Notes under the pieces: generated by a model
Databases searched by the model: none
The model's input: the letters and a program-made list of their open reading frames with translations, nothing else
What the model was told of the DNA's origin: nothing
From: Alphaproteobacteria bacterium
GTDB lineage: Bacteria > Pseudomonadota > Alphaproteobacteria > Caulobacterales > Hyphomonadaceae
Assembly (NCBI GenBank): GCA_009909065.1
Contig: JAAANZ010000102.1
Span: forward strand, 1-64,000
Length of the DNA stretch: 64,000 bases
Direction: 5' to 3'
Translations under genes and position numbers: made by a program
Shown: piece by piece, positions 25,486 through 33,747 of the stretch
Position numbering within the stretch: position 1 is the first letter of the stretch
How the letters are laid out: each line of letters begins with the position of its first letter

Positions 25486-27516
25486 TCACTCGACCCGTTC
25501 GCAGACGGGGGGCAGGCGCGGCGATTTGAAGACCCGCCCGCCGGAGGCCAGGCAAACACCCTTGTCCATGGCGAGGGCATCCAGCGCCACCAGCCCCGCA
25601 TTTTTCTCGGACACGTCGCGTATCACCCGGTCCACCGGGTATTTCACCGTATCTTCACCTTCGGCAAGACATGTGAAGGTGCAGCGATAGGCAAAGGAAG
25701 CCGCTTGCGCTTCGCGCGCGGACGCGGCGCTTGGACGCCGCCCGGTATCAGGGCGCGCCCGCGATCCGGCCGCAGTGTCCAGCGCGCTTTCCATTCGCAG
25801 GCCCCCGGTTTCCGGCCCGGAGCCGGATGGCCGTGGCAGCTCAGACTCGGGCGCCGCAGGAGCCTGCGGGGCCTGAGATCCGGCGTCGGCGGGGCTGCCC
25901 GCATTGTCCGGGCTTTCGATGTCCAGCGGCTCTCCGGTCCGAGCGGTCCGGCTGAGGGCGACGGAAGCGGTCTGCACCTCAGCGGCCACCTGACGCGTGG
26001 GCGCGGGGCGATGTGCTTCGCCCGATGCGCCCGCTTTTCCAGGCTGAGGCGCGAGCCCGGTTCCGGCGCGCGCTTGCCGCTCGGCTTCGGCAACGACCTC
26101 GTCCACGATTACCGATGCGGCAAGCACAGGCAGCCGGGAACTCGTTGCGGCATGTATCATGTTGCTGTCCGGCCGGGCCGCATTCCTGCCCGCCGGCGGC
26201 GTTCCAGTCTCCGTCTCGCGGTGGGCGAACAGGCCGGCTTCGGCGGCCAGGCTGTCATAGCCGCCGGGAAAGCTGCCCTCCGGCGACAGGCGCATCATCA
26301 GCATGTCGGTATTGCCCATCAGCGGATCGGTCACGGACCCGCCCGCCAGTATCAGCGCGTCATCGGTGACATGGACACTCTCGAAGCTGGCATGGGTCCG
26401 GTTGGCCCGCGAGCGTGTCCACGCTTCCTGTCCATTCTCGCGATAACGCGCCAGCCAGAGCTGGCTCGGACCATGCCTTGGTTCTCCGATGACCTGGTAG
26501 CCACGCCCGGGCGCGCGGGCGAGAACGTGGCGGCCATTCTCGCTCAACGGCCGGATTTCACGCACCCAGACCGGCGTTCCGAAAGTGTCATAGACGAAAA
26601 GCCCCGCGGGCTCGCCAGCAACCAGCAGGCCAACCCGATCGCTGTCGAGCCGCACATCGGCAAGCCGTGCCGTTCGCCCGCTATACACGCGGCGTTGCCA
26701 GACGAGGCGGCCACGGCTGTCGAACCGGCGCAGGGCAATCGTCTGCTCGGCTTCGCCGGTTCGCGACGCGAGCGCCAGGAGCGCACCGCCTTCCCCGGCC
26801 GCAGCGAGCGTGAGATCGGTTGTCGCGAGGCCCGAATCCAGGTCGTGGCGCCAGAGCACCTTGCCCTCGCCATCGAGCCGGGCAAGTCGCACATGGCCGC
26901 CGGCATTGCCCTCGGCGATGGCGATCAGCGTATGCCCGTCGGCCCCGGCGGCAACATCGCCCCAGGCGATATCGGAGGGCGCCGCGAAGCGCCGTGACCA
27001 GAGAATGCGCCCCTGCGCATCGCTGCGGGCAAAGCCTATGTCGGCGCCCAGCCAGTGCACGATCCGGCTTCCGCCGTCCTCGTCCAGTGTGATTTTCGCA
27101 ATCCGCCCGATAACTTCGCCCGCGAGGTCATGGCGCGCCTCGACTTCACCCTTGCGATCGGTGCGAATGAGGACACCGGAGGAGCCTTCATTCCCTTCCA
27201 TGGCCAGGCTGAGGCCGGAAAACACGAATCCGCCGGACGCTGTCTCGGTGACATCCGTAATCGTGTCGAAGTCGCGCCCGCCAAGCACCCGGGACCAGAG
27301 TGCGTCGCCTCTGGTCGCAGTCGTTACACCATCGCTGACCGGGCGATCGGCGGCAAATGCCTCGCCGCGGTGGCGCTGGGATTCCGGGCTGGTGAGGGTC
27401 GTGACGATCATGACGAGCCCGATGAGCACGACACCGAGCAGGGCCGTCAGGACAAAGCCGGCGCGGCGCAGCATCCGGATTACTCCGAAGAGCGTATGCC
27501 TGGCGACCTGATCCAC
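25486..27516 (-). CDS. membrane-anchored beta-propeller-like protein, function unknown
   Basis: A 676-residue protein. One N-terminal helix (VLTALLGVVLIGLVMIVTTL, about 22-41) anchors a periplasmic part. Residues about 70-420 hold repeated WD/PQQ-like blades such as GGRDFDTITDVTETASGGFV, ARSDAQGRILWSRRFAAPSD and LRRFDSRGRLVWQRRVYSGR: each has the (D/E)..G..LW.(R/H)xx pattern of delta-60/PQQ-type propellers. A long Pro/Ala/Glu/Arg-rich linker (about 440-600) follows, then a small C-terminal domain with four Cys (YRCTFTCLAEGED, KGVCLASGGR, LPPVCERVE). No characterised homologue is recognised. It has an AT-rich promoter region with inverted repeats and a terminator of its own, so it is monocistronic. 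Confidence 0.6.
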   Translation of the reverse strand: MDQVARHTLFGVIRMLRRAGFVLTALLGVVLIGLVMIVTTLTSPESQRHRGEAFAADRPVSDGVTTATRGDALWSRVLGGRDFDTITDVTETASGGFVFSGLSLAMEGNEGSSGVLIRTDRKGEVEARHDLAGEVIGRIAKITLDEDGGSRIVHWLGADIGFARSDAQGRILWSRRFAAPSDIAWGDVAAGADGHTLIAIAEGNAGGHVRLARLDGEGKVLWRHDLDSGLATTDLTLAAAGEGGALLALASRTGEAEQTIALRRFDSRGRLVWQRRVYSGRTARLADVRLDSDRVGLLVAGEPAGLFVYDTFGTPVWVREIRPLSENGRHVLARAPGRGYQVIGEPRHGPSQLWLARYRENGQEAWTRSRANRTHASFESVHVTDDALILAGGSVTDPLMGNTDMLMMRLSPEGSFPGGYDSLAAEAGLFAHRETETGTPPAGRNAARPDSNMIHAATSSRLPVLAASVIVDEVVAEAERQARAGTGLAPQPGKAGASGEAHRPAPTRQVAAEVQTASVALSRTARTGEPLDIESPDNAGSPADAGSQAPQAPAAPESELPRPSGSGPETGGLRMESALDTAAGSRARPDTGRRPSAASAREAQAASFAYRCTFTCLAEGEDTVKYPVDRVIRDVSEKNAGLVALDALAMDKGVCLASGGRVFKSPRLPPVCERVE

Positions 27517-27591
27517 CAGCGTGTTGCCTCCAGCCTCTGGAAACCTGACGGCAACCCTGTTGATCGCGCTGAGTCAGGATTCATGCTTCCG

Positions 27592-27648
27592 ACCAAATTC
27601 AAGTATGGATCATCGCTGAATTTTAAGCAATCTTTTACCAAATTCAGC
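27592..27648. promoter_or_regulatory. array of AAATTCA half-sites (operator-like)
   Basis: Direct repeats ACCAAATTCA at 27592-27601 and 27637-27646, plus an inverted partner: GCTGAATTT (27615-27623) and AAATTCAGC (27640-27648) are perfect 9-bp inverted arms with a 16-base spacer. The array lies in an AT-rich stretch 76-132 bases upstream of the minus-strand propeller gene (start 27516) and 72 bases beyond the end of the efflux outer-membrane gene. A dimeric repressor site array or a stem-loop is possible. Confidence 0.45.
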
Positions 27649-27719
27649 CGGCCATGCCCGCCAATGTGTTGCAGTTCTGCACTTTTTTCGCCTTTCAGGA
27701 GAAATTTTCTCGAGTCAGC

Positions 27720-29174
27720 TCAGCCGCCAAGCGAGCGGTGGACGGCGATCCGGGCGCGGATCACGGAAAAGGCGGCCGTTGCGGCGGCGTCCTCGGCGCT
27801 CAGAAATTCGCGCTGGGCGTCAAGCAGGCTCAGCAGGCTGTCGGCCCCCGCCTCGTAGCGGGCATTGACAAGACGCAGTGTCTCGCGGCTGGCCGAGAGC
27901 GCTTGGCGGCGATGAACGGCTTCTTCGACGGCGCCATTATAGCGGCGCAGCGCGCCATCGGTTTCGGTGAGCGCTTCGAGGACCACCTGTTCGAAGCGCA
28001 CGGCGGCGGTCTCGAATTCGGCCTCGGACAGGTCAATCCTCGCCAGGGTGCGCGGATAATTGAACACGCCCCAGTTCAGGCGCGGCCCGAAAGAATAGCC
28101 AAAGGCTCCGTCATCGCCGAGCCCGGAAACGCTGGTTGCGCTGAGCGAGGCCGAGCCGGAGAGGCTGAGCGAGGGATACAGGTCGGCCGCCGCGAGGCGG
28201 ACCCCGGCGGCGGCGGCGCGAAGCTGCATCTCGGCGGCGCGCACATCCGGCCGGCGGCGGATGAGGCCGGAAGGCTCGCCAATGGCAATGGGCTCGGCAT
28301 CGGCCTGCTCGACCCGCGCGCGTGCGCCATCAGCGGCTTTCGCGGCAAAGCGCGCCTCGAATTGCGGAACGGTCAGTCCCGTGAGAACGGCAAGGCCGGA
28401 AACCGCATCGGCGCGCGCCGAGCGCAAGGCTGCGAGGCTGGCGCGCGTATTGGCCACGAGTGCTTCCTGGCGCCGGATATCCAGCCGGGCGCGTTCGCCG
28501 GCCTCGACGAGCTGGCGGGTCAGTTTGAGCACGTCTTCCTGGCGTGCCACGGCTTCTTCGGCGATGGCGCGCCGGGCCTCGATTTCCATGAGATTGTACC
28601 AGGCGCTGGCCGCCTCGCCGACAAGGACCCTTTGCAGGTCGGCGCGCGAGGCCCGTGCGGCGGCAAGGCCGGCCCGGGCCTGTTCGACGCCGCCGCGGAT
28701 ACGTCCGAACAGGTCGATTTCCCAGCTGGCATCGGTGCCGAGCGTATAGAGATCGATCGCTCCGGGTGAGATCATCCCGGCGCCGGGAAAGCCGCTGGCC
28801 TCGAAGCTTGCCGTGCCCTGCTGCTGGCGGCTGTAGGCGGCCGACGCGCCGCCGCCGGGAAGCAGGCCGGTGCGGGCAAGTTCGAGGCGCGCTTCGGCCT
28901 CGACGATCCGCGCTTCCGCCTCCTCGAGTGACAGATTACCGCTATCAACCGTGGCAATCAGATCGTCCAGTGCCGGGTCGTCAAACTGCGTCCACCAGCG
29001 CGACTGCGGTGCCGCGCCGGGCGCCAGAAGCGGGCTGTCAGCGGCGGCAAACTCCGGTTGGGCGATTTGCGGAGCCGGGCTGTCGGGCGAAGGATTGAGC
29101 CCGGCGCAGGCGGCCGGCAGGCTTGCAAGGCCCGCCGCGGCACTCCTTTTCAGGAAAACACGAAAACCTGCCAT
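27720..29174 (-). CDS. NodT-family RND efflux outer-membrane lipoprotein
   Basis: A 484-residue TolC-like outer-membrane factor with a lipoprotein signal: Phe/Lys/Arg N-terminus and LASLPAACAGLNPSP, Cys near residue 23. The body has two structural repeats of long helices and strands, e.g. SLEEAEARIVEAEARLELAR and SYSFGPRLNWGVFNYPRTLA, and RRPDVRAAEMQLRAAAAGVR, a hallmark of the OprM/NodT group. It forms the exit duct of a tripartite pump. The ATG at 29174 is used because it begins the signal peptide; a longer frame adds a polar stretch. It is divergent from the adaptor and pump genes, 75 bases away, so a shared operator controls both sides. Confidence 0.88.
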   Translation of the reverse strand: MAGFRVFLKRSAAAGLASLPAACAGLNPSPDSPAPQIAQPEFAAADSPLLAPGAAPQSRWWTQFDDPALDDLIATVDSGNLSLEEAEARIVEAEARLELARTGLLPGGGASAAYSRQQQGTASFEASGFPGAGMISPGAIDLYTLGTDASWEIDLFGRIRGGVEQARAGLAAARASRADLQRVLVGEAASAWYNLMEIEARRAIAEEAVARQEDVLKLTRQLVEAGERARLDIRRQEALVANTRASLAALRSARADAVSGLAVLTGLTVPQFEARFAAKAADGARARVEQADAEPIAIGEPSGLIRRRPDVRAAEMQLRAAAAGVRLAAADLYPSLSLSGSASLSATSVSGLGDDGAFGYSFGPRLNWGVFNYPRTLARIDLSEAEFETAAVRFEQVVLEALTETDGALRRYNGAVEEAVHRRQALSASRETLRLVNARYEAGADSLLSLLDAQREFLSAEDAAATAAFSVIRARIAVHRSLGG

Positions 29175-29202
29175 ATCTTTGAAACCCCGTGCACACTCAC
29201 TT

Positions 29203-29219
29203 AGTTGCAGTTTGCGACT
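29203..29219. promoter_or_regulatory. imperfect palindrome in efflux divergent promoter (candidate TetR-type operator)
   Basis: AGTTGC (29203-29208) and GCGACT (29214-29219) are inverted arms with one mismatch around AGTTT, centrally placed in the 75-base region between the outer-membrane lipoprotein gene and the adaptor gene. It is a plausible repressor site for a TetR-type efflux regulator, but none is encoded next to it. Confidence 0.35.
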
Positions 29220-29249
29220 GGTCACCTGTCAGGAAGGCGAAGGCAACCC

Positions 29250-30476
29250 ATGGTAACGGATCCCGAAGACGATGCCGCAGGTCAGGACCGGCGGACCGGC
29301 GGCGGTCCGTCACGGCTCTGGCTGGTGCTCGGCGCCGCGGTTCTGGCCGGCGGGCTGGGAATCTTCTTCCTGTCATCGTCAAGCGGCCTCGCCTCGACAC
29401 CTGCAAAAGCGGCGGCCGGCGAGGAAACTCCGCTTGTCGAGACCGTGACCGCAGAAATCCGCGAACCCGTCTATACGGTCGAGGCCCCCGGCCGGCTGAA
29501 ACCGCGCCAGACCCTGCGCGTGGTCGGCGAGGTGGCCGGCAAGGTCACCGGGACGCATCCGCAACTCATCCGCGGGGGACGCATCGCAGCGGGCGAGACA
29601 CTGCTGAGGATCGATCCCGGTGACTATCTTGCCGATGTCGCACAGGCCGAAGCGCGCCTCGAGACGGCGCAAGCCAATCTGAAACGCGCCCGCGCCGAGC
29701 GCGCACGCCAGGCCCGGCTGGCCGAGATCGGTGCGACGCCGCAAGCCGCTCTGGAATCGGCTGTCGCGGCCCTGACCGATGCCAAGGCTGCCGTCAGCCA
29801 GGCCGAAGCCCAGCTCGACGTGTCCCGGCGCAATCTGGAAAAGACCTCGATCACGGCGCCATTTCCCGCACTCGTCATCGACGAGGATGTCAGTGAGGGC
29901 ACCTATGTCGCCCCCGGAGCGGAACTGGCGAGGGTGATCGATACGCGGGCCGGCGAAATCACGGCCGGCCTGTCGCCCGAGGATGTCGATGCGGTGCGCC
30001 GGGCGCGGGCCGAGAAGGAAGGCGCGCAGCTCGATGTGCGCGCGGTGCCGAATGAAGGCTCGCTCGGTTCCCGAGCACTGACCGGCTATCTTGACACGCT
30101 CTCGCCGGCCATCGACCCGGCTTCGCGCACGGTCACGGCCATCGCCGTCTTTCCCGAAGCGTTTGCCCCGGGCAATGACGGCGAGGTGTTTGCCGAGGAT
30201 TTCATGACGCTGCAGATCGAGGGAAGAGGCGAGGGCCCGCTCTATGAAATGCCGGCCGGTGTTTTGCGGCGCGACAGCTATGTCTGGCGCCTTGACGCGG
30301 AAAGCCGGCTGGTGCGCACCCCGGTCGAGCCTGTCCAGCGCGGTGACGGGCGGGTCCTTCTGCGCGCCGGGACGAGACTGGAAGGCGAGCAGGTGATGGT
30401 CACGCCGCTGGCCGAGGAAACCGAGGGCATGAAGGTCCGGCCGGCTTCAGACGCGCCGGCGGGCGGTGCGCCGTGA
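29250..30476 (+). CDS. RND efflux periplasmic adaptor
   Basis: A 408-residue membrane-fusion protein. One N-terminal membrane anchor (LVLGAAVLAGGLGIFFLSSS, about 25-44). The lipoyl/hairpin layout: LVETVTAEIREPVYTVEAPG, the long alpha-hairpin QAEARLETAQANLKRARAER and EAQLDVSRRNLEKTSITAPF, the barrel motif GTYVAPGAELARVIDTRAGE, and a C-terminal membrane-proximal domain with YEMPAGVLRRDSYVWRLDAE. The adaptor bridges the inner-membrane pump and the NodT-type duct. The ATG at 29250 has a GAAGG just upstream. Its stop overlaps the pump gene by 4 bases. Confidence 0.9.
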   Translation: MVTDPEDDAAGQDRRTGGGPSRLWLVLGAAVLAGGLGIFFLSSSSGLASTPAKAAAGEETPLVETVTAEIREPVYTVEAPGRLKPRQTLRVVGEVAGKVTGTHPQLIRGGRIAAGETLLRIDPGDYLADVAQAEARLETAQANLKRARAERARQARLAEIGATPQAALESAVAALTDAKAAVSQAEAQLDVSRRNLEKTSITAPFPALVIDEDVSEGTYVAPGAELARVIDTRAGEITAGLSPEDVDAVRRARAEKEGAQLDVRAVPNEGSLGSRALTGYLDTLSPAIDPASRTVTAIAVFPEAFAPGNDGEVFAEDFMTLQIEGRGEGPLYEMPAGVLRRDSYVWRLDAESRLVRTPVEPVQRGDGRVLLRAGTRLEGEQVMVTPLAEETEGMKVRPASDAPAGGAP

Positions 30477-33400
30477 AGGGACTTATCGGCGCGGCACTTG
30501 CCAATCGCGTGGCGGCCAATCTTGTCGCTTTCATTTTCATCGTGGCTGGGCTGATCGCGGTCCAGTCCCTGAATGTGCGGCTGTTTCCACCCGTCGACCT
30601 GAAGGCGGTGGCAATCACCGTGCCCTATCCGGGAGCAACGCCGAACGAGGTGGAAACCTCCATCGTCAAGCCGGTCGAGGAGCGGCTGGAAGGACTGGAA
30701 GGCGTGCGCCAGATCACCGGTCTGGCGGCCAAGAATGTTGCCAGCCTCGTTGTCGATCTCGAGCAGGGCACTGACAATTCGGCGATGCTGGATGACATCC
30801 AGACCGAGATCGACCGGATCACGGTGTTTCCCGAGGAAGCCGAGGCGCCGCGCGTCGTGCTGGCCGAGGCCGAGGAACTGGCCCTGCAGATCGTCCTGCA
30901 TGGCGATGTGCCGGTCGACAGGCTGAAAGGAGTGGCCGAGCGCGTGCGCGAGGACCTTGTCGGCCGGGAGGCCATTTCCCGCGTGACAATCGGCGGGGCG
31001 CCCGAATACCTGATCGACATTGCTGTCGAACAGGACACGCTGCAATCGCTCGGCCTTTCGCTGACCGGCCTGGCCGATATCATTGCCGCACAGAGCACCG
31101 ACCTGTCGGGCGGGGAAATCGAGACCGACACGCAGCGTGTCCTTGTGCGGGCCGTGGGCGAGCGGCGAACGGGAGACGCCTTTTCAAGCATCGTCGTCGG
31201 TTCAGGCGAGACCGGAACGCCGGTCAGGCTCGGTGATGTCGCGGCGATCCGCGACGGGCTGTCAGAGGCGCCGGTGCAAGCGCAATTCGATGACCGCCCG
31301 GCGGTTTATGTCTCGGTCTTCCGGGTCGGTGACGAGAAGATCCTGAATGTTGCCGAGGCCGTGCGCGATTATGTCGACACCGACCTTGCCGGTGTGCTGC
31401 CGGCCGGCGTGCAGGGCGAGCTCTGGCGCGATGACGCGACCATTCTCGAGGACCGGATCAACCTCCTGGTGCGCAACGCGGCCATCGGCCTCCTGCTGGT
31501 CGGCCTGCTGCTTATGGCGTTCCTCGACCTGCGGATTGCCCTGTGGGTCGCTTTCGGGGTCGGCGTGTCCTTTGTCGGCGCATTCCTGCTCATGGCGCTT
31601 TTCGATGTCACCATCAACCAGCTCTCGCTGTTCGGTTTCATTCTCGCCATCGGCATCGTTGTCGATGACGCCATCGTGGTCGGCGAGAATATCCACTCGG
31701 CCTGGCGGGAAACCCCCGACCAGCCGATGCAGGCCGCCGAGCGCGGGGTGATGCGCGTGGCCGTGCCGGTCCTGTTCTCGGTGTCGACGACGATCACCGC
31801 CTTTGTGCCCCTGCTCTTCGTGCCGGGGACGTTCGGCCAGTTTCTCGGCCCCATCGCCTCGGTCGTGATTATCGTGCTGGTCCTGTCCCTGCTGGAAAGC
31901 TTCTTCGTCCTGCCGCGCCATCTCTCGTATATCCAGGCCCGGCCGCCCGGGCGCTTCTCCGCGCGGCGGCTGGCGGACCCGGTGCGCGATGTCGTGGCGG
32001 CCGGCCTCAGGCGGTTCAAGGACGGCCCGCTGCGCCGCGCCATCGGTTTCTGCGTCTATCGCCCGGCGGCAACCATGATGGTGGCAACCGGGCTTTTCCT
32101 GGCATCGCTCTCGGTCATGGCGAGCGGGCATGTGAAATTCATCTTCTTTCCCGAAGTTGAAGGCGACTATGTCACCGCGGAACTCGAGCTTTCGGAGTCC
32201 GCCTCGCAGTCACAGACTGTTCGCTTTGCCGGCCAGCTTGCCAGGGCCGCCGAGGAAGCGTCCGGCGAGGTGAGCGCGTCCGGCGAGGCGCTTGACGGCG
32301 TTTTGTGGAGCCTGGGTGCGCCGTCATCCAATGATCAGCCGGTGGCCACCCCCACGGGCGGCGCGGCAGCCAATACAGTCTTCGTGCTGGCGCGCATCCA
32401 GACCGCGGCCGAGCGCGATTTTACCGCCGTCGCCTTCGAGAATGCCTGGCGCAGGGCCGCCGGCGAAATTCCCGGGGCCCAGAAACTGAGCTTCAGCTCC
32501 AACCTGGTCGGTGTCGGTGCGCCGATCCTGCTGGAAATCAGCGCGCGCGAGGATGCCGACACGCGCGCTGCGGTTGCCGAGATCCGGCAGAACCTGGTCG
32601 AGCGACCGGGTGTCTTCGATGTGCGCGATGACCGTTTCCGCACCACCGACGAAATCCGGATCGAGCTGAAGGACCTGGCGCGCAGTTATGGCCTGACCCA
32701 GGCCCGGCTCGCCGCCGAGGTACGCGCGGCCTTTTTCGGCGCCGAGGCCGAACGCGTGCAGCGCGACCGCGAGGAGATCGAGGTGCGCGTCCGCCTGCCC
32801 GAGGATGAACGCGGTTCGCTGGAAACGATCAGGCGGCTGAGAATTCCCGTCGGCGAGGGCTTCGTGCCCATTCGCAACCTTGCCGAGCTGACCATCGCCC
32901 CGGCTCCGGCCACGATCACGCGCATCGACGGGCGGCGGGTCTATGAAATCAGCGCCGATGTCGACACGAGCGCGACCACGGCCGGCAGCGTGGTCAGTGA
33001 CATACGCGAAAACCTCCAGCCCGAACTGGCGCGCAAATATGAGGGTCTCGAGATCGGCCTGGGCGGCGAACAGGAAGAACAGGCAAGGGCCGCCCCGGCC
33101 ATGGCCGGCAATTTCGTGCTTGCCCTCATGGTGATCTATACGCTGCTGGCGCTGAGTTTCCGCTCCTATACCCAGCCGGTTATCGTGATGCTGGCGATCC
33201 CCTTCGGCTTCATGGGCGGGTTGCTCGGCCATGCCGCGCTCGGGCTCAACCTGACACTCCTGTCGATTTTCGGGATTATCGGCCTGTCCGGTGTGATCAT
33301 CAACAATGCCCTGATCGTGGTCGATTTCATCAATGAACGGCTGAAACAGGGCATGGCGGCCGAAGAAGCGGTCACCGAGGCGATGCTGGACCGGTTCCGC

Positions 33401-33640
33401 GCCATCCTGCTGACGACGCTGACGACCTTTCTGGGCGTCACGCCGATCATACTGGAAACCAGTGTGCAGGCGCAGTTCCTCGTGCCCACCGCCGTGGCCC
33501 TGGGTTTCGGCATCCTGATCGGCACGAGCGTCCTGGTCTTCATCCTGCCGGCGCTGTCGGCGCTTCATCTCAGAGTGTTCGGCCATCCCGATCTCGAAGG
33601 CCCGGTGCGCGGCGCCCCGCCGGGCCGGGCGCCCGCCTGA
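30473..33640 (+). CDS. RND efflux permease
   Basis: A 1055-residue RND pump with the full 12-helix, two-loop architecture. The proton-relay motif GIVVDDAIVVGENI (two adjacent Asp in the fourth helix) is intact; LRIALWVAFGVGVSFVGAFL and FLVPTAVALGFGILIGTSVL mark repeated helical bundles, and the docking and porter loops have normal size. It uses the proton gradient to expel drugs or toxic compounds via the adaptor and duct genes. Among RND families the N-terminus and size place it in the HAE group; the substrate is unknown. Overlap with the adaptor gene shows an operon. No repressor gene adjoins it. Confidence 0.94.
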   Translation: MKGLIGAALANRVAANLVAFIFIVAGLIAVQSLNVRLFPPVDLKAVAITVPYPGATPNEVETSIVKPVEERLEGLEGVRQITGLAAKNVASLVVDLEQGTDNSAMLDDIQTEIDRITVFPEEAEAPRVVLAEAEELALQIVLHGDVPVDRLKGVAERVREDLVGREAISRVTIGGAPEYLIDIAVEQDTLQSLGLSLTGLADIIAAQSTDLSGGEIETDTQRVLVRAVGERRTGDAFSSIVVGSGETGTPVRLGDVAAIRDGLSEAPVQAQFDDRPAVYVSVFRVGDEKILNVAEAVRDYVDTDLAGVLPAGVQGELWRDDATILEDRINLLVRNAAIGLLLVGLLLMAFLDLRIALWVAFGVGVSFVGAFLLMALFDVTINQLSLFGFILAIGIVVDDAIVVGENIHSAWRETPDQPMQAAERGVMRVAVPVLFSVSTTITAFVPLLFVPGTFGQFLGPIASVVIIVLVLSLLESFFVLPRHLSYIQARPPGRFSARRLADPVRDVVAAGLRRFKDGPLRRAIGFCVYRPAATMMVATGLFLASLSVMASGHVKFIFFPEVEGDYVTAELELSESASQSQTVRFAGQLARAAEEASGEVSASGEALDGVLWSLGAPSSNDQPVATPTGGAAANTVFVLARIQTAAERDFTAVAFENAWRRAAGEIPGAQKLSFSSNLVGVGAPILLEISAREDADTRAAVAEIRQNLVERPGVFDVRDDRFRTTDEIRIELKDLARSYGLTQARLAAEVRAAFFGAEAERVQRDREEIEVRVRLPEDERGSLETIRRLRIPVGEGFVPIRNLAELTIAPAPATITRIDGRRVYEISADVDTSATTAGSVVSDIRENLQPELARKYEGLEIGLGGEQEEQARAAPAMAGNFVLALMVIYTLLALSFRSYTQPVIVMLAIPFGFMGGLLGHAALGLNLTLLSIFGIIGLSGVIINNALIVVDFINERLKQGMAAEEAVTEAMLDRFRAILLTTLTTFLGVTPIILETSVQAQFLVPTAVALGFGILIGTSVLVFILPALSALHLRVFGHPDLEGPVRGAPPGRAPA

Positions 33641-33644
33641 GGGG

Positions 33645-33660
33645 TTTACGTATACGTCAA
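33645..33660. promoter_or_regulatory. LiuR-like palindromic operator before thiolase
   Basis: TTTACGTATACGTCAA is a near-perfect palindrome (one mismatch pair) and resembles the TTTACG..ACGTAAA / TTGACG..ACGTCAA sites of MerR-type LiuR and related regulators of branched-chain and fatty acid breakdown. A second half CGTCAA follows (33661-33666) and a TTGACT -35-like element at 33672-33677. It lies 88 bases before the thiolase start. Confidence 0.5.
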
Positions 33661-33747
33661 CGTCAAAGGGCTTGACTTGGCGCAGGGTGAGCCTGCGTCT
33701 AGCGGCCCTGCGCGCCGGACTGGCGGCAATCGACAGGGAGGAAGACT

